A stretch of DNA of 64,000 nucleotides, taken from positions 29,875,449-29,939,448 of the forward strand of contig NC_079491.1 of NCBI RefSeq assembly GCF_020520425.1. The letters run 5' to 3'. Numbering within the stretch: the stretch's first letter is position 1; the number at the start of each line of letters is the position of its first letter. This document shows, piece by piece, positions 1 through 9,439 of this stretch. The notes under the pieces are model-generated. The model was not told where the DNA came from. It saw nothing but the letters and a program-made list of their open reading frames with translations, and did no database searches. Made by a program: the position numbers and the translations under genes. This DNA is from Spinacia oleracea. Its lineage: Eukaryota > Streptophyta > Magnoliopsida > Caryophyllales > Amaranthaceae.

Positions 1-3000
1 CCAGTACCCAGCCCGAAGGGCTTTATGTGCCAATGTCCTGCCTCCGATGTGGTTTCCGCATATCCCGAGGTGGATTTCCCTTAGGATGTAGTCAGCGTCT
101 GTTGGACCCACACATTTTAGCAGCGGAGCGGAGAATGATTTCCTCATGAGCTCTCCTTCGGCGCTGATGATGAACCACTTGTTGAATCTTTTCAGTTTTC
201 TTGCCTGCAGCCTATCCTCGGGAAGTTCTCCCCTTTCTTTGTATGCAACTACTGCGTCCATCCAGCTGGGTTCGGTACGTAAGCTGCATACTGTGGTGGG
301 TAGCAAGTCAATGCTTCTCTCTTGGTGAACTTCCACGTGGACCGACCTGTTTAGGTCGATGAGTGTTGAGCTTGCGAGTTTTGACAGTGCATCTGCTTGC
401 GTGTTTTGTCCTCGGGGAATGAGAATGACTTCAAAGGATCTTAACTTTGACGTTAAGGACTTGATTTTTGCTAAGTAAGCTGTCATGCTGGGCCATTTGG
501 CCTCATACTCCCCTCGGATCTGGTTGGCTACAAGCTGGGAATCAGTTTTGAGGCAAACATGCTCGGCCTCCAGGGATAAACAAAGCTCTATCCCTGCGAT
601 TGCGGCCTCATATTCGGCCTCGTTGTTAGTTGCTTTGAAGCCGAACTTCAATGCATACTCTATGCTTTTCCCCGTCGGGGGGATTAGTACAACTCCTGCT
701 CCTGAGCCGTTTATTGTGGAAGATCCGTCAGTGAAGACCTCCCAAGTGCTTTTCGTATCATTCAGCATTTCCTGGTATGAGCACTCGGCCAAGAAGTCTG
801 CCAATGCTTGTGCTTTGATTGCTGTCCTCGGCTGATATTTGATGCCGAACTCTGATAGTTCGAAGGCCCAGGCAGCCAATCTTCCTGACCTCTCTATTTT
901 GTCGAGTACTTTTTCGAGCGGTTGGTCAGTTAGCACTGTGATCTGGTGGGAGTCGAAGTATGGCCTCAGTTTTCGTGCAGCTACCACTACTGCATATGCG
1001 ACTTTCTCGATGAGTGGGTACCGGGTTTCGGCCCCTGTAAGTGTTCGGCTGGTGAAGTAGATTGGCTGTTGCTTCTTTTCTTCTTCCCGAAGAAGCACTG
1101 CGCTGACGGTTCCAGGGCTAACTGCGACATATAGGTACAGGGTTTCCCCCTCCTTTGGTCTGGCCAGTGTCGGTAGTTGAGCTAGGTGGGCTCTGAGTTG
1201 CTGAAAAGCTTCTTTTTGCTCCTGTTCCCATATCAGTTCGGGATCCACTTTCCTCGGGACCCCCTTTTTCTTGACTGGTTCTGCTTCTCCTCCGGGGAGG
1301 TTCTTTGGTTTCAGTGCTTTGAAGAAGGGGGCTCCCTTGTCCGAGGCTTTTGATATGAACCTTGTTAGTGCGGCTAACCTGCCGGTTAGCCTCTGCACAT
1401 CTCTCTTGGTCTTCGGCTCGGGTAAATCCAATGCCGCTTGGACTTTGTTCGGGTTCGCATCAATTCCTCTTTCGCTCACCATGAATCCGAGGAATTTCCC
1501 TGACTTCACCCCGAAGACGCATTTTTTTGGGTTCAGCTTCATGCTGTATTTCCTCAGATTTCCGAAGGTCTCTGCCAAGTCTTTGACGTGGTCTTCCTCC
1601 TTGATGCTTTTTACGATGGAGTCATCCACATAGACCTCCACATTCCTCCCTTTCTGGTCGGCGAAGACGTGATCAACTAGCCTCTGGTAGGTGGCTCCGG
1701 CATTTTTCAAGCCGAAAGGCATCATTTTGTAGTTGAACACTCCTGCGCTTGTGATGAACGCTGTCTTTGCTCTGTCATCGGGGTGCATGAATACTTGGTG
1801 GTAGCCTGAAAAGGCATCCATGAAGCTGAGCAGTGCATGGCCGCTGGTGGAGTCAACCAATTGATCTATCCTTGGCAGGGGATAGCAGTCTTTGGGGCAG
1901 GCTCGGTTCAGGTCTGTGAAATCCACGCACATTCGCCAGGAGCCGTTCGCTTTTTTGACCATCACCACGTTGGCCAGCCATTTCGGATACATGCATGGTT
2001 CAATGAATCCGGCCTCCTGCAACTTTTTCACCTCCTCGGCGATGGCTTTGTTTTTCTCCGAGGAGTAGTTCCTCTTTTTTTGCTTGACTGGCCGAGCTTC
2101 AGCGTTGACGTCCAGCTTGTGACAAATCAGCTTCGGATTTATCCCTGGCATATCTGCTGCTGACCATGCAAAGATGTCTTTATGATCCCTGAGTAATCGG
2201 ATCAAATCGATTCGGAGCCCCGAGCTTAAGCCCTTGCCTATTCGGACGCTCCTGTCTGAATCCTCTTCGAGGAAGATATCCTCCATTTCTTGATCTGGTT
2301 CGGGAGATAGGGTTTCGGGGCGGGCATCAACTTCTGCGGGAGACAAGCTGCTCGTGCTTGCTCTTCTCCTTTTTGCCTCGCTTTCCTCTCCCGTAGCTCC
2401 CTTTTCTTCTTCGGGGTCGTCCCCTAGTTTGGGCTTTCGGACAGCAGTGTGGCAGGTTCTTCTCGCCACTTCTTGATCACCTCTGATTCGTTCGGCGAAT
2501 CCTGCATCCGAGACGTATATCATCAGCTGGTGGTATGTGGAGGGGACTGCTTGCATCTTGTGAATCATGGTTCTCCCCATGATTACGTTGTATACGGAGT
2601 CGCAGTCCATCACCAAAAATTCGTCCCGAAGGGTTTTTGCTGCCTGGCCTTCACCCACTGTGACTGGCAGGGTGATCTTTCCTCGAGGGATAGCTGCGGA
2701 TCCGTTGAATCCGATCAGAGGATAACTGACTTTCGTCAGTGCTTCCTCTGGCTCTTCGAGGATCAGCTGCTCGAAGCAGTTTCTGAAGATGATATTGACG
2801 GCACTTCCTCCGTCGACTAACACTCGATGTACGTTGTGGTTATTGAGGTCCATGGAAATGACCAGAGGATCGTCATGTTTGTACTGGACTCCGAAGCAAT
2901 CATCAGCAGTGAAGGTCATGTTCGGGGGGTGTGGCTGGTTGTCTCCCACCGCGCTGAAGTTGACCCGATGGGAGAGGGCTCTTAGGTGTTTTTTGCTGGC

Positions 3001-4761
3001 CTGGCCAGACTTCTGTCCCCCGAACACCACTAGGATGTCATTCTTCTTGTGCCCTGTTGCTTCGTAGATCCTTTTCTGGGGTTGCTCGTGTTGTTTGCCG
3101 CTTGCGGCCTTTTCTTTTTCCTCCCTTCGGTCTAACAAGTACTGTTTCAGGTAGCCTCGGCGAACGAGGTCCTCAATGTTGTCTTTCAGCGAGTTGCATT
3201 CTTCGGTTTGGTGACCGAAGTCATCATGAAACTCGCACCATTTGTTCTTGTTTCTCCGAGCTGGGTTGGACTTGAGCTTCCCAGGTAGTTTCCACTTTTC
3301 GTCATTTCTGTTGAGGCTAAATATCTCTTTTCGGGGCAGAGCTAGTGGAGTGTAGTTGGTGTACTTGGGTTGAAGTTCACCCCTTCTCCCGTCTTTCTTC
3401 GGGCTCATCTCTCTAGCTCCTACTTTCTCTTTCCCCTTCCTTGAGCTGCCCTCGGGCTTGCTCTGGGTATTCTTTGTGTCTCTCGGATCCGACGATCCTT
3501 TCAATCTTGCAGCGGCCTTGTTGAACTCTTCGGTTCTGATGAACGCATCAGCCATTTGGAGCACGTCAGCTATTCTGGAGGGGTTCTTCATTGAGAGTTC
3601 GTCACGGAACTTCCCTTCCTGGAGCGCGTGCTTCAAGGCGAAGATGGCCACGTCTGGCTGCAAGTTTGGTATGTTTGTTGATTCCTTCATGAATCTGGCC
3701 ATGAATTCTCTCAGACTTTCGTCTCTTTCTTGTTGGATTGAGGTCAGTTCTGCTGTGGTTCGCTCGGGGCGATTGTTGCTCACGAACTGTGTGCAGAATC
3801 TCTTTTTCAGCTTTTTCCAGCTCTTGATCGATCCCTTCGGCAGCGATCTAAACCACTCTCCCGCCACTCCGGTTAGCGTGGTTGGGAAATAGTTACACCA
3901 ACATGCTTCGGAGTAGGGACTCAAGAACATTTGCTGCTCGTAGGAGATGACATGATCCCTCGGATCTGTGATTCCGCTGTAGGTCAGGTGCGCTGGCAGT
4001 CTTACCTTCGGTATTTCTTCCATGATCAGCTCGTCCGAGAAAGGGGATGACGTGGGAGTCATGATTCTTTTCCCGAGTCTAGCCCTGATGCCTTCGTTTG
4101 CCGAGGTTCTGTGATTAGAACGTTCGGGCGTACGATGGGGGCTAGGGGTTCGATCATGCCTCCTGTCTCTTCTTCTCTCTCGGCTACTGACCTCGGGTCG
4201 TTCGCCAGATCTGCTTGGCTCGCCCACCCCGAGTCTCGTATGGATCGAGGGTCTTAACCTTGAGTGGACCGAGGGCCTCAACCTGCTGAGCACCGAGATT
4301 CGGACCCGAGTGTTACGAGTAGTCGATTCGCTTTGGAGAGCTGTTGGAGTAGGCGATGGTCTCGCAAACCAATCTGGTTGCTGTTGTGCCCTTTTTTGGG
4401 TGTCCCACGTGCTTTCCATCCACCTCGACGTCAAGTGTGTACCTGTCAAGGGAAGGAGTTCTCGTTCGGGTCTGGACACTTCCGCACTGGGTGGCTCGTT
4501 CAGCCTTCGCCTGGTCCTCCTCTCTTCTCTGCGGTCATTTGCCAGTCCTTGCTGCTTCTCATTGAAGAGGAAGTTTTGCATGATGGTCATGGCCGCAGTG
4601 AGCTCTTCCCTAGTTGGAATCGGAGGTCCTGCATTTGTGGCGGTCGTAGCTCTGCTTGGCTGTGACCTCGCCACCGATTGAGGGTGCCCCTCTTGGTCAG
4701 ATTCTGAATCTGACCGCACCATCATATCGTCGTCATTGTTGTTAACAACATCATTCACCAT
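1..4761 (-). CDS. Gag-Pol polyprotein (partial, C-terminus outside window)
   Basis: Retroelement polyprotein for the particle, protease, reverse transcription and integration. The ATG at 4761 is about 55 bases inside the primer-binding site, and 1587 codons follow without a stop. In order: a basic gag with a CX2HX4HX4C zinc knuckle (C509-C522, about 3197-3237); an aspartic protease with D650 in a VDGGS context (2812-2814); reverse transcriptase with YVDD at residues 1044-1047 (1621-1632); a first RNase H-like region; then a second RNase H with TDGSS around D1345 (727-729); last, the H-H-C-C zinc-binding motif of integrase running off the edge (about 20-100). Frame agreement was checked at the zinc knuckle, protease, YVDD, second RNase H and the edge. 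The whole gag-pol is one frame, with no stop or frameshift between gag and pol. Confidence 0.95.
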   Translation of the reverse strand, partial: MVNDVVNNNDDDMMVRSDSESDQEGHPQSVARSQPSRATTATNAGPPIPTREELTAAMTIMQNFLFNEKQQGLANDRREERRTRRRLNEPPSAEVSRPERELLPLTGTHLTSRWMESTWDTQKRAQQQPDWFARPSPTPTALQSESTTRNTRVRISVLSRLRPSVHSRLRPSIHTRLGVGEPSRSGERPEVSSRERRRDRRHDRTPSPHRTPERSNHRTSANEGIRARLGKRIMTPTSSPFSDELIMEEIPKVRLPAHLTYSGITDPRDHVISYEQQMFLSPYSEACWCNYFPTTLTGVAGEWFRSLPKGSIKSWKKLKKRFCTQFVSNNRPERTTAELTSIQQERDESLREFMARFMKESTNIPNLQPDVAIFALKHALQEGKFRDELSMKNPSRIADVLQMADAFIRTEEFNKAAARLKGSSDPRDTKNTQSKPEGSSRKGKEKVGAREMSPKKDGRRGELQPKYTNYTPLALPRKEIFSLNRNDEKWKLPGKLKSNPARRNKNKWCEFHDDFGHQTEECNSLKDNIEDLVRRGYLKQYLLDRREEKEKAASGKQHEQPQKRIYEATGHKKNDILVVFGGQKSGQASKKHLRALSHRVNFSAVGDNQPHPPNMTFTADDCFGVQYKHDDPLVISMDLNNHNVHRVLVDGGSAVNIIFRNCFEQLILEEPEEALTKVSYPLIGFNGSAAIPRGKITLPVTVGEGQAAKTLRDEFLVMDCDSVYNVIMGRTMIHKMQAVPSTYHQLMIYVSDAGFAERIRGDQEVARRTCHTAVRKPKLGDDPEEEKGATGEESEAKRRRASTSSLSPAEVDARPETLSPEPDQEMEDIFLEEDSDRSVRIGKGLSSGLRIDLIRLLRDHKDIFAWSAADMPGINPKLICHKLDVNAEARPVKQKKRNYSSEKNKAIAEEVKKLQEAGFIEPCMYPKWLANVVMVKKANGSWRMCVDFTDLNRACPKDCYPLPRIDQLVDSTSGHALLSFMDAFSGYHQVFMHPDDRAKTAFITSAGVFNYKMMPFGLKNAGATYQRLVDHVFADQKGRNVEVYVDDSIVKSIKEEDHVKDLAETFGNLRKYSMKLNPKKCVFGVKSGKFLGFMVSERGIDANPNKVQAALDLPEPKTKRDVQRLTGRLAALTRFISKASDKGAPFFKALKPKNLPGGEAEPVKKKGVPRKVDPELIWEQEQKEAFQQLRAHLAQLPTLARPKEGETLYLYVAVSPGTVSAVLLREEEKKQQPIYFTSRTLTGAETRYPLIEKVAYAVVVAARKLRPYFDSHQITVLTDQPLEKVLDKIERSGRLAAWAFELSEFGIKYQPRTAIKAQALADFLAECSYQEMLNDTKSTWEVFTDGSSTINGSGAGVVLIPPTGKSIEYALKFGFKATNNEAEYEAAIAGIELCLSLEAEHVCLKTDSQLVANQIRGEYEAKWPSMTAYLAKIKSLTSKLRSFEVILIPRGQNTQADALSKLASSTLIDLNRSVHVEVHQERSIDLLPTTVCSLRTEPSWMDAVVAYKERGELPEDRLQARKLKRFNKWFIISAEGELMRKSFSAPLLKCVGPTDADYILREIHLGICGNHIGGRTLAHKALRAGYW

Positions 4762-4813
4762 TTTCGCGGAAAGAGGTGATTGATGTCTTTCAAAGGCTTT
4801 GAAGTGTTCTTCC

Positions 4814-4831
4814 CCACAGACGGCGCCAAAT
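4814..4831 (-). promoter_or_regulatory. Primer-binding site
   Basis: Directly inside the LTR the minus strand reads TTGGCGCCGTCTGTGGGG. The TGGCGCC beginning is what a tRNA 3' end (…GGCGCCA) would pair with; tRNA-Asp is a plausible primer because its acceptor end matches the first nine bases. The primer identity is inference. Confidence 0.7.
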
Positions 4832-5259
4832 TGTTCCGGTGTTGTAAAGATGGAAACAATGGGCTTCGAATGAAGGCCCTTTTGTATGTGTTGAAGATCT
4901 TGCTTGTTTGAATGAGTGGAGTCCGAATTCACCTGCACAAGAGCAAAGTCACTAGCCTCGGGGGTGTTTCCGAGGAAAGCCCCTCCGATGCCTAAGTAAG
5001 AATGATGCTCGGATTCTAGAGAGAAGTTCTCTAGAAGAGTAGTCTTAAGGCGGTAAATTCGACGTACCTTGAGGTGTGAGCCTTGGCGGCCTATTTATAG
5101 TGTTTGCATAATAAATGCCCATAGGTCATTTATTGCTATTGGGCCTTGGGCCTTAATGGATGGCTGAATAGCCACTGGTAGGTTCGATGTTGTTGTTTAG
5201 AGCCATTGGGCTTTGGACTTAGTGGCCCAATTGAGAGTCAATTGGGAGCCCAAACAACA
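4832..5259 (-). repeat. 5' LTR of the Tat-type element
   Basis: The segment next to the primer-binding site starts with TGTTCC and ends with CAAACAACA on the plus strand, the expected TG...CA structure. The outer end is inferred from this sequence only, since the partner LTR is outside the window; an end near 5273 is also possible. A minus-strand TATA box lies inside, so U3 is roughly 5259-5100 and R-U5 runs to 4832. Confidence 0.75.
5089..5101 (-). promoter_or_regulatory. TATA box of the Tat LTR
   Basis: On the minus strand the LTR contains CTATAAATAGGCC. Transcription would start about 25-30 bases further along the minus strand (near 5065) and run into the gag-pol gene. Confidence 0.6.
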
Positions 5260-5811
5260 GTTTATCCCACTACGACACAATGTATAATAAGTTGAATGAT
5301 ACTCCGTATATAAAATTTAAATGTAAGTAATTGATTATATAGTTGTAGTTTATACGTCGTTACGGAGTAGACGTGCATATGTATTAAGATGTGAAACTGT
5401 ATATGCATGCAAATATATATATGCAATGCAGGTAGGTTGTTGTATAACGATATAATTCTACGGAGTAATGGGAAGAATTGAGAGAGAGAGAAAAGAAGAT
5501 AGAGGTGTGAGGTGTGAGGTGTGAGGTGTGACGGCGTTGGTGAGGGTGACGTAAAAATCCCATAGATATGATTATGTAATCTACTGTAATTGCATGCAGA
5601 AATCAGAATTCCTTCTTTTTGTAAAAATGACTTTTACTACTCCAGTACTCCAGTACTCCAGTACTCCAGTACTCCAGTAGTAGTAGTAATTCAAATAAGA
5701 ATAATTAGATAAATTGAGATACGGCTAGCTGTATTATGTAATCATTCCACACATTTTTTTTATTGTCTTAGATTACATACGTAATCACTCCCCTCGGCCC
5801 TCGGCCCTCTC
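5260..5811. other. CLV3 upstream region with short tandem repeats
   Basis: About 550 bases between the retrotransposon LTR and the CLV3 TATA box, without a gene. It holds a GTGAGGT tandem run (about 5505-5531) and a CAGTACTC tandem run (about 5641-5680) followed by TAG trinucleotides. Any CLV3 promoter elements on this side must lie here. Confidence 0.5.
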
Positions 5812-5819
5812 TATAAATA
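5812..5819 (+). promoter_or_regulatory. CLV3: TATA box of the CLV3 gene
   Basis: TATAAATA follows a pyrimidine/GC-rich stretch and lies 117 bases before the chosen ATG. A start of transcription near 5842-5850 would give a leader of about 90 bases. Confidence 0.65.
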
Positions 5820-5886
5820 CTCACTCCTTAAACTCCTCATCCATCATTCTATCCCTAAGCTGATAGCCACACTAGTACACTAGTAC

Positions 5887-5949
5887 ATGCACTACATACC
5901 TTGTTTCTACTTTGTTTTTATTTCAACACAAAACCATGCCTTGTTATAA
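5887..5949 (+). promoter_or_regulatory. Upstream ORF overlapping the CLV3 start
   Basis: An ATG at 5887, downstream of the TATA box, opens a 20-codon frame that ends at a TAA at 5947-5949, overlapping the CLV3 ATG (5936) in another frame. If in the leader, it would lower or regulate CLV3 translation. Confidence 0.4.
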
Positions 5950-6443
5950 TACTGCTACTCTTACTCTGATTAGCTACTTCATTCTACTACTTTCTTCCGT
6001 TTTGCTCAACGACTTGCCTTCCGCTTCTGCTCTTGGTCTCTCTCTCTAAGCCTCTTTCTTTGAATGTATTTCTGCATTAATTTGGTTATACGTACGTACT
6101 GTTATATTAATCAATTAATTAATTAGTTTGCATCTGTTTGCATGCATCTCAGATTGTACACCTGGACATGAATGTGACTATGCTCATCTCAAGCCGACTC
6201 ATAATCTCTACTTCCCTAACAGAAAGGTCACTACTTGTTTCCTTCTTCTACTTCTTTCTCTGATAATTTGCATGTTTATTCTAAATGTATGGCATGCATG
6301 GCTGGTTTTCAGTGCAGATTCTGATGGGCTTATCCAAAGAAGAAAGGCCCAACTATGCTGAGGAGTGGAGGAAGGTTCCTTCTGGACCAGACCCATTACA
6401 CCACAGCGGTGGTCCACAGAAAAGGCCCAGGACAAGTCCATAA
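5936..6443 (+). CDS. CLV3: CLAVATA3-type CLE peptide precursor
   Basis: Secreted precursor of the CLV3 peptide, which limits stem-cell number in the shoot meristem through CLV1-type receptors. Three exons are inferred: 5936-6035, 6153-6226 and 6318-6443, with GT-AG introns at both junctions, giving 99 residues. Residues 1-32 form a hydrophobic signal peptide. The CLE dodecapeptide RKVPSGPDPLHH is at residues 76-87; Arabidopsis CLV3 has RTVPSGPDPLHH, and prolines 4 and 7, the hydroxylated ones, are both present. Length (Arabidopsis 96 residues), two introns and a short tail after the peptide all fit CLV3 rather than the mostly intronless other CLE genes. At the second acceptor the upstream AG (6311-6312) would bring an immediate stop, so 6316-6317 is used. 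CLV3 itself is preferred over a close CLE paralogue because of the peptide and gene structure. Confidence 0.9.
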
Positions 6444-7167
6444 GCATTCATGCAACTACGTTACTACAACTCTACAACTCTACAAGCTAAGCTAAAGGGA
6501 CCCCAATCTTCAACATTTTGACATCTTAATACTAGCTAGTACTAATGTGTTAATCTTCCTTTGTAAATCTAGTGACCTATTCCTTTTTCTTTTCAGCTTT
6601 TACATCTAATCACCAATTTTCATACAAGTAATTTCTGATACTACGTTTTGTATTGTAACTAGCTATGTATCCTTAGCTACCATGTTTGTATGAAATATAA
6701 TGCAAGTATCTTTAATATTATAATAGTAAGTTCCCTTTGTTATTTGTAAGAATATAGGTTGAGTTTGAGTGTTAAAGAATGGGGCTATGGCTTAAGTTAC
6801 CTCACTTCCATTGTGATGGCAAAAACAGGAGAAAAGAAAGAGTATTGCATAGAAAAGAAAAGGTGATAAGACATGAATGATAAAAAGGGAGTATAGAGTG
6901 TAGTGGTAATGCAGGACCACAGTTATCCAATTGTAGGAAGAAATTAAAAGGTGAGTATAATTTGACAATTTAGATTTTCAGTTTGGGAGCAGAGATGATG
7001 TTGATGATGATTCAAAGTTCTAAGAGGAAACTTTAACTGTGATCCACTCCACTGTGAGTATCACAGTCTAAGTACAACTGTCTTAATCTTTCCAAATTAT
7101 TACGTCATCGTTGTATTACCTTTTGGATTAAATTTAAGTTTACATTGAACCAATTGCGGTAAAACAT
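6444..7167. other. CLV3 3' flank
   Basis: No gene seen. An AATATAATGC stretch near 6694 could serve for polyadenylation. In Arabidopsis the downstream side of CLV3 carries regulatory DNA bound by WUSCHEL at TAAT-core sites; several TAAT cores occur here, but this AT-rich sequence would contain them by chance. Confidence 0.35.
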
Positions 7168-7298
7168 ATTAGGTGCATTCGGGTGCACGGAGCACCCTTT
7201 CACATTTTTCCCGTTATATGCGAGGAGATAATGTGAGAAGAATTATCCTTGGGCATAAATATATCTTTGAGTTTATGGTGCACCCGGATGCACCTAAT
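7168..7298. mobile_element. Small MITE with 21-bp inverted ends
   Basis: The left end ATTAGGTGCATTCGGGTGCA (from 7168) and the right end (7278-7298) are inverted repeats with about one mismatch. The 131 bp between and including them have no coding potential. No target duplication was resolved, so the superfamily is open. Confidence 0.65.
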
Positions 7299-7336
7299 AA
7301 TTTTTACAAAGTAGGCAACTAGGCACATAAAATAAA

Positions 7337-7717
7337 GAAAATTTGGTGAAACACTACCTTTAAATTTGGTGATTTTGTGAATTACTACCTTTTAAAAAGA
7401 AAATTATATTTTACTACCTTAATTATAAGTTTGGCTTGTTTGACTAACACTACCATTTGCCGTTTTTCGTTAATGTTTTCTGTATTTAAACCCCACTACA
7501 ACGATTATTTAATATGACAAATGAACAAAACGACAAAGGAACACATCTATTTAAAAGAATAGAAGAAATACACGACGGAAAACATTAACGAAAAATGTCA
7601 AATGGTAGTGTTAGTCAAACAAACCAAAGTTATAAGGTAGTTAAATTTAAAAAAGTTTTTAAAAGGTAGCAATTCACAAAACCACAAAACTTAAAGGTAG
7701 TGTTTCACAAAATTTCC
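7337..7717. mobile_element. Mutator-like foldback MITE with 9-bp target duplication
   Basis: The two halves are inverted copies along almost their whole length: the left half (7337-7480) is mirrored by 7577-7717. The direct repeat TAAAATAAA flanks it exactly (7328-7336 and 7718-7726). A 9-bp duplication with long inverted repeats fits the Mutator superfamily. It has no ORF. Confidence 0.75.
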
Positions 7718-8339
7718 TAAAATAAAAGTCCGTTCAATGGTCGTATCGGTATTAGTGGTGGATCCAAAAATTTAGAAAAATGGGTCCATAAAAATTCTAT
7801 GACTTATTTCACAATTCTTCTATATATTTTGCTCCTTGTAGGGGGTAGGTAGTCAATTTTATTTAAAACCATAATTAAAATTAGGGGAGAATTTAGGAAT
7901 TTTTAATTTCTCAGTTTGAACTCAATAGCTCTTTCCAAATCATAATAATAATTTAGTGTTATTTCATGTTAAGAGGAAAAATTATGAGAATATACTACGA
8001 GTTTTCATGCTTGGAAGAATATTTGATTTATTACAATTGTCCTTGAACAAGTAGTACACAACGACAATAATAAAATAATATATGGCAAGTCTCTTTTTAA
8101 CACTTACTCCGTATACAAACTTTTAGAAAAGGCGGTCTTACAGGAAAGACCGCCTTATTGTCTCCTTATTACCATGTCATTACTGATGTCAGCATAATAT
8201 CAACTTTGTTTTTATTTTATTTTCTGAAAATATATAATACCAATTCTCATTTCTCTCTCCTCACAACTCTCGGTTTCTCTCTCTCCTCAAAACTCTATGT
8301 TTCTCTATCTCTCCTCAAAACACCTGCCTCTTTCTCTCT

Positions 8340-8730
8340 CCTCGAAACTCAAAACTAATTCCATGGCCACCACCACCAAGAGGTGGTCCACGAAGGGGAT
8401 GCGATGGCGGTGAGCGGCTACGAGCTACTGGCACCGTACAAGGAGGCGCGCGGTGGTGAAACGAGATCTAGTGGTTTATTGTGTGGCTCGTGGTGGTGGT
8501 TGCGGATGTGAATGAGGCGACGGCGACCAGCGAAGCCGATTGCGGTGTTTAGCAGCGGCATATCCTGGTGGCCGGCGGGATGGGGAAGCGAGAACCAGAG
8601 CAGCGAAGGAAAGAGAGTAAGGAGAATCCGGCGTTGCCGCCGTCGCCATCGAAGGTTGTCGGAAATCTAATCTCCTTCGGCAACCTATAAATTTCCGGCT
8701 TCTCTCTCGCTCTAACTAAATCTTCAAGGT
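8340..8730. other. GC-rich gene-like segment inside the 2.4 kb element
   Basis: Base composition changes sharply from AT-rich surroundings to a GC-rich block rich in GGTGG/GCGG codon-like runs, with a possible splice donor (AAG|GTATGT) near 8728. I could not find a long frame or recognise a product. It resembles the captured host fragments of Pack-MULEs, which is inference. Confidence 0.35.
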
Positions 8731-8884
8731 ATGTAATTCGTTTTTTTATTGTTGTCGATTTTGATGGTTGAAGCTAGGTTCGGTTGCCGATTTTGTTGTT
8801 GGACCTACTTTTGATTCGTCGATTGACTTGTCGGAGATCTATTCACCCCGATCTATTGATACTAGTTTGGCCCGATCTGGTGAT

Positions 8885-9055
8885 GATTTCGATTAGGTTT
8901 TTCGGTCAATTAGATTGAATTCGATTAGGTTTTTATGTCAATTAGATTGAATTCGATTAGGTTTTTATGTAAATTAGATTGAGTTTAATTAGGTTTTATG
9001 CCAATTAGATTGAATTTAATTAGGTTTTTATGTCAATTAGATTGAATTCGATTAG
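8885..9055. repeat. Tandem repeat with about 36-bp period
   Basis: About five copies of a unit containing TAGATTGAATTCGATTAGG and a run of T, with small differences between copies. They lie inside the 2.4 kb element. Confidence 0.7.
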
Positions 9056-9439
9056 TTTTTGTTGTACAGGTCTGTTGTACAGGTCTGCTTGGTGTCTGCG
9101 AAGAAACGAGGTTGTTGTTGGCTCCTCGCAATGCTGCAACTGGTGGCTGAAGTGATCGTCGACATATCTGGAGAAGAATTGGTTCCAATAGTTCAGTTGA
9201 TGGAGCAACTGATTGCGTAGGAGATGGTTGAAGTGATCGACGATTTATCCGAAGAAGATGGGGTTCCGATAGTTCAGAATGGAGCAGTTGATTGCAAGAT
9301 CGTTGCTTCACTCTAGGAATTAGTTAATGATCACTATGCAATAGTTTTGGTCAATTTTGTTTTAGTTATGAATAATTTCGATTTAGTTAAGAAATAAAAT
9401 GTTTTATTTATATCTGTTTGCATTCAAGTCAATTTTTAG

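Larger units (their letters stand above)
1..5259 (-). mobile_element. Ty3/gypsy retrotransposon, Tat lineage, 5' part
   Basis: Minus-strand element cut by the left window edge. Reading leftwards it shows a 5' LTR (4832-5259), a primer-binding site (about 4814-4831) and one long gag-pol frame from 4761 that stays open to position 1. The integrase body and 3' LTR lie outside the window. Two RNase H-like segments follow the reverse transcriptase, an arrangement known from the Tat lineage of plant Ty3/gypsy elements. The lineage call is inference; the superfamily call is secure. The unbroken frame suggests a young or recently active copy. Confidence 0.93.

Noticed and set aside
1271..3892. Plus-strand ORFs of 90-144 codons in the first 4 kb
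   Set aside because: They are antisense shadows of the Tat gag-pol frame, which explains the whole stretch.
6128..6447. 77- and 79-codon ORFs over the CLV3 region
   Set aside because: They read through the intron or on the antisense strand. The spliced CLV3 model uses different frames and has the CLE motif.
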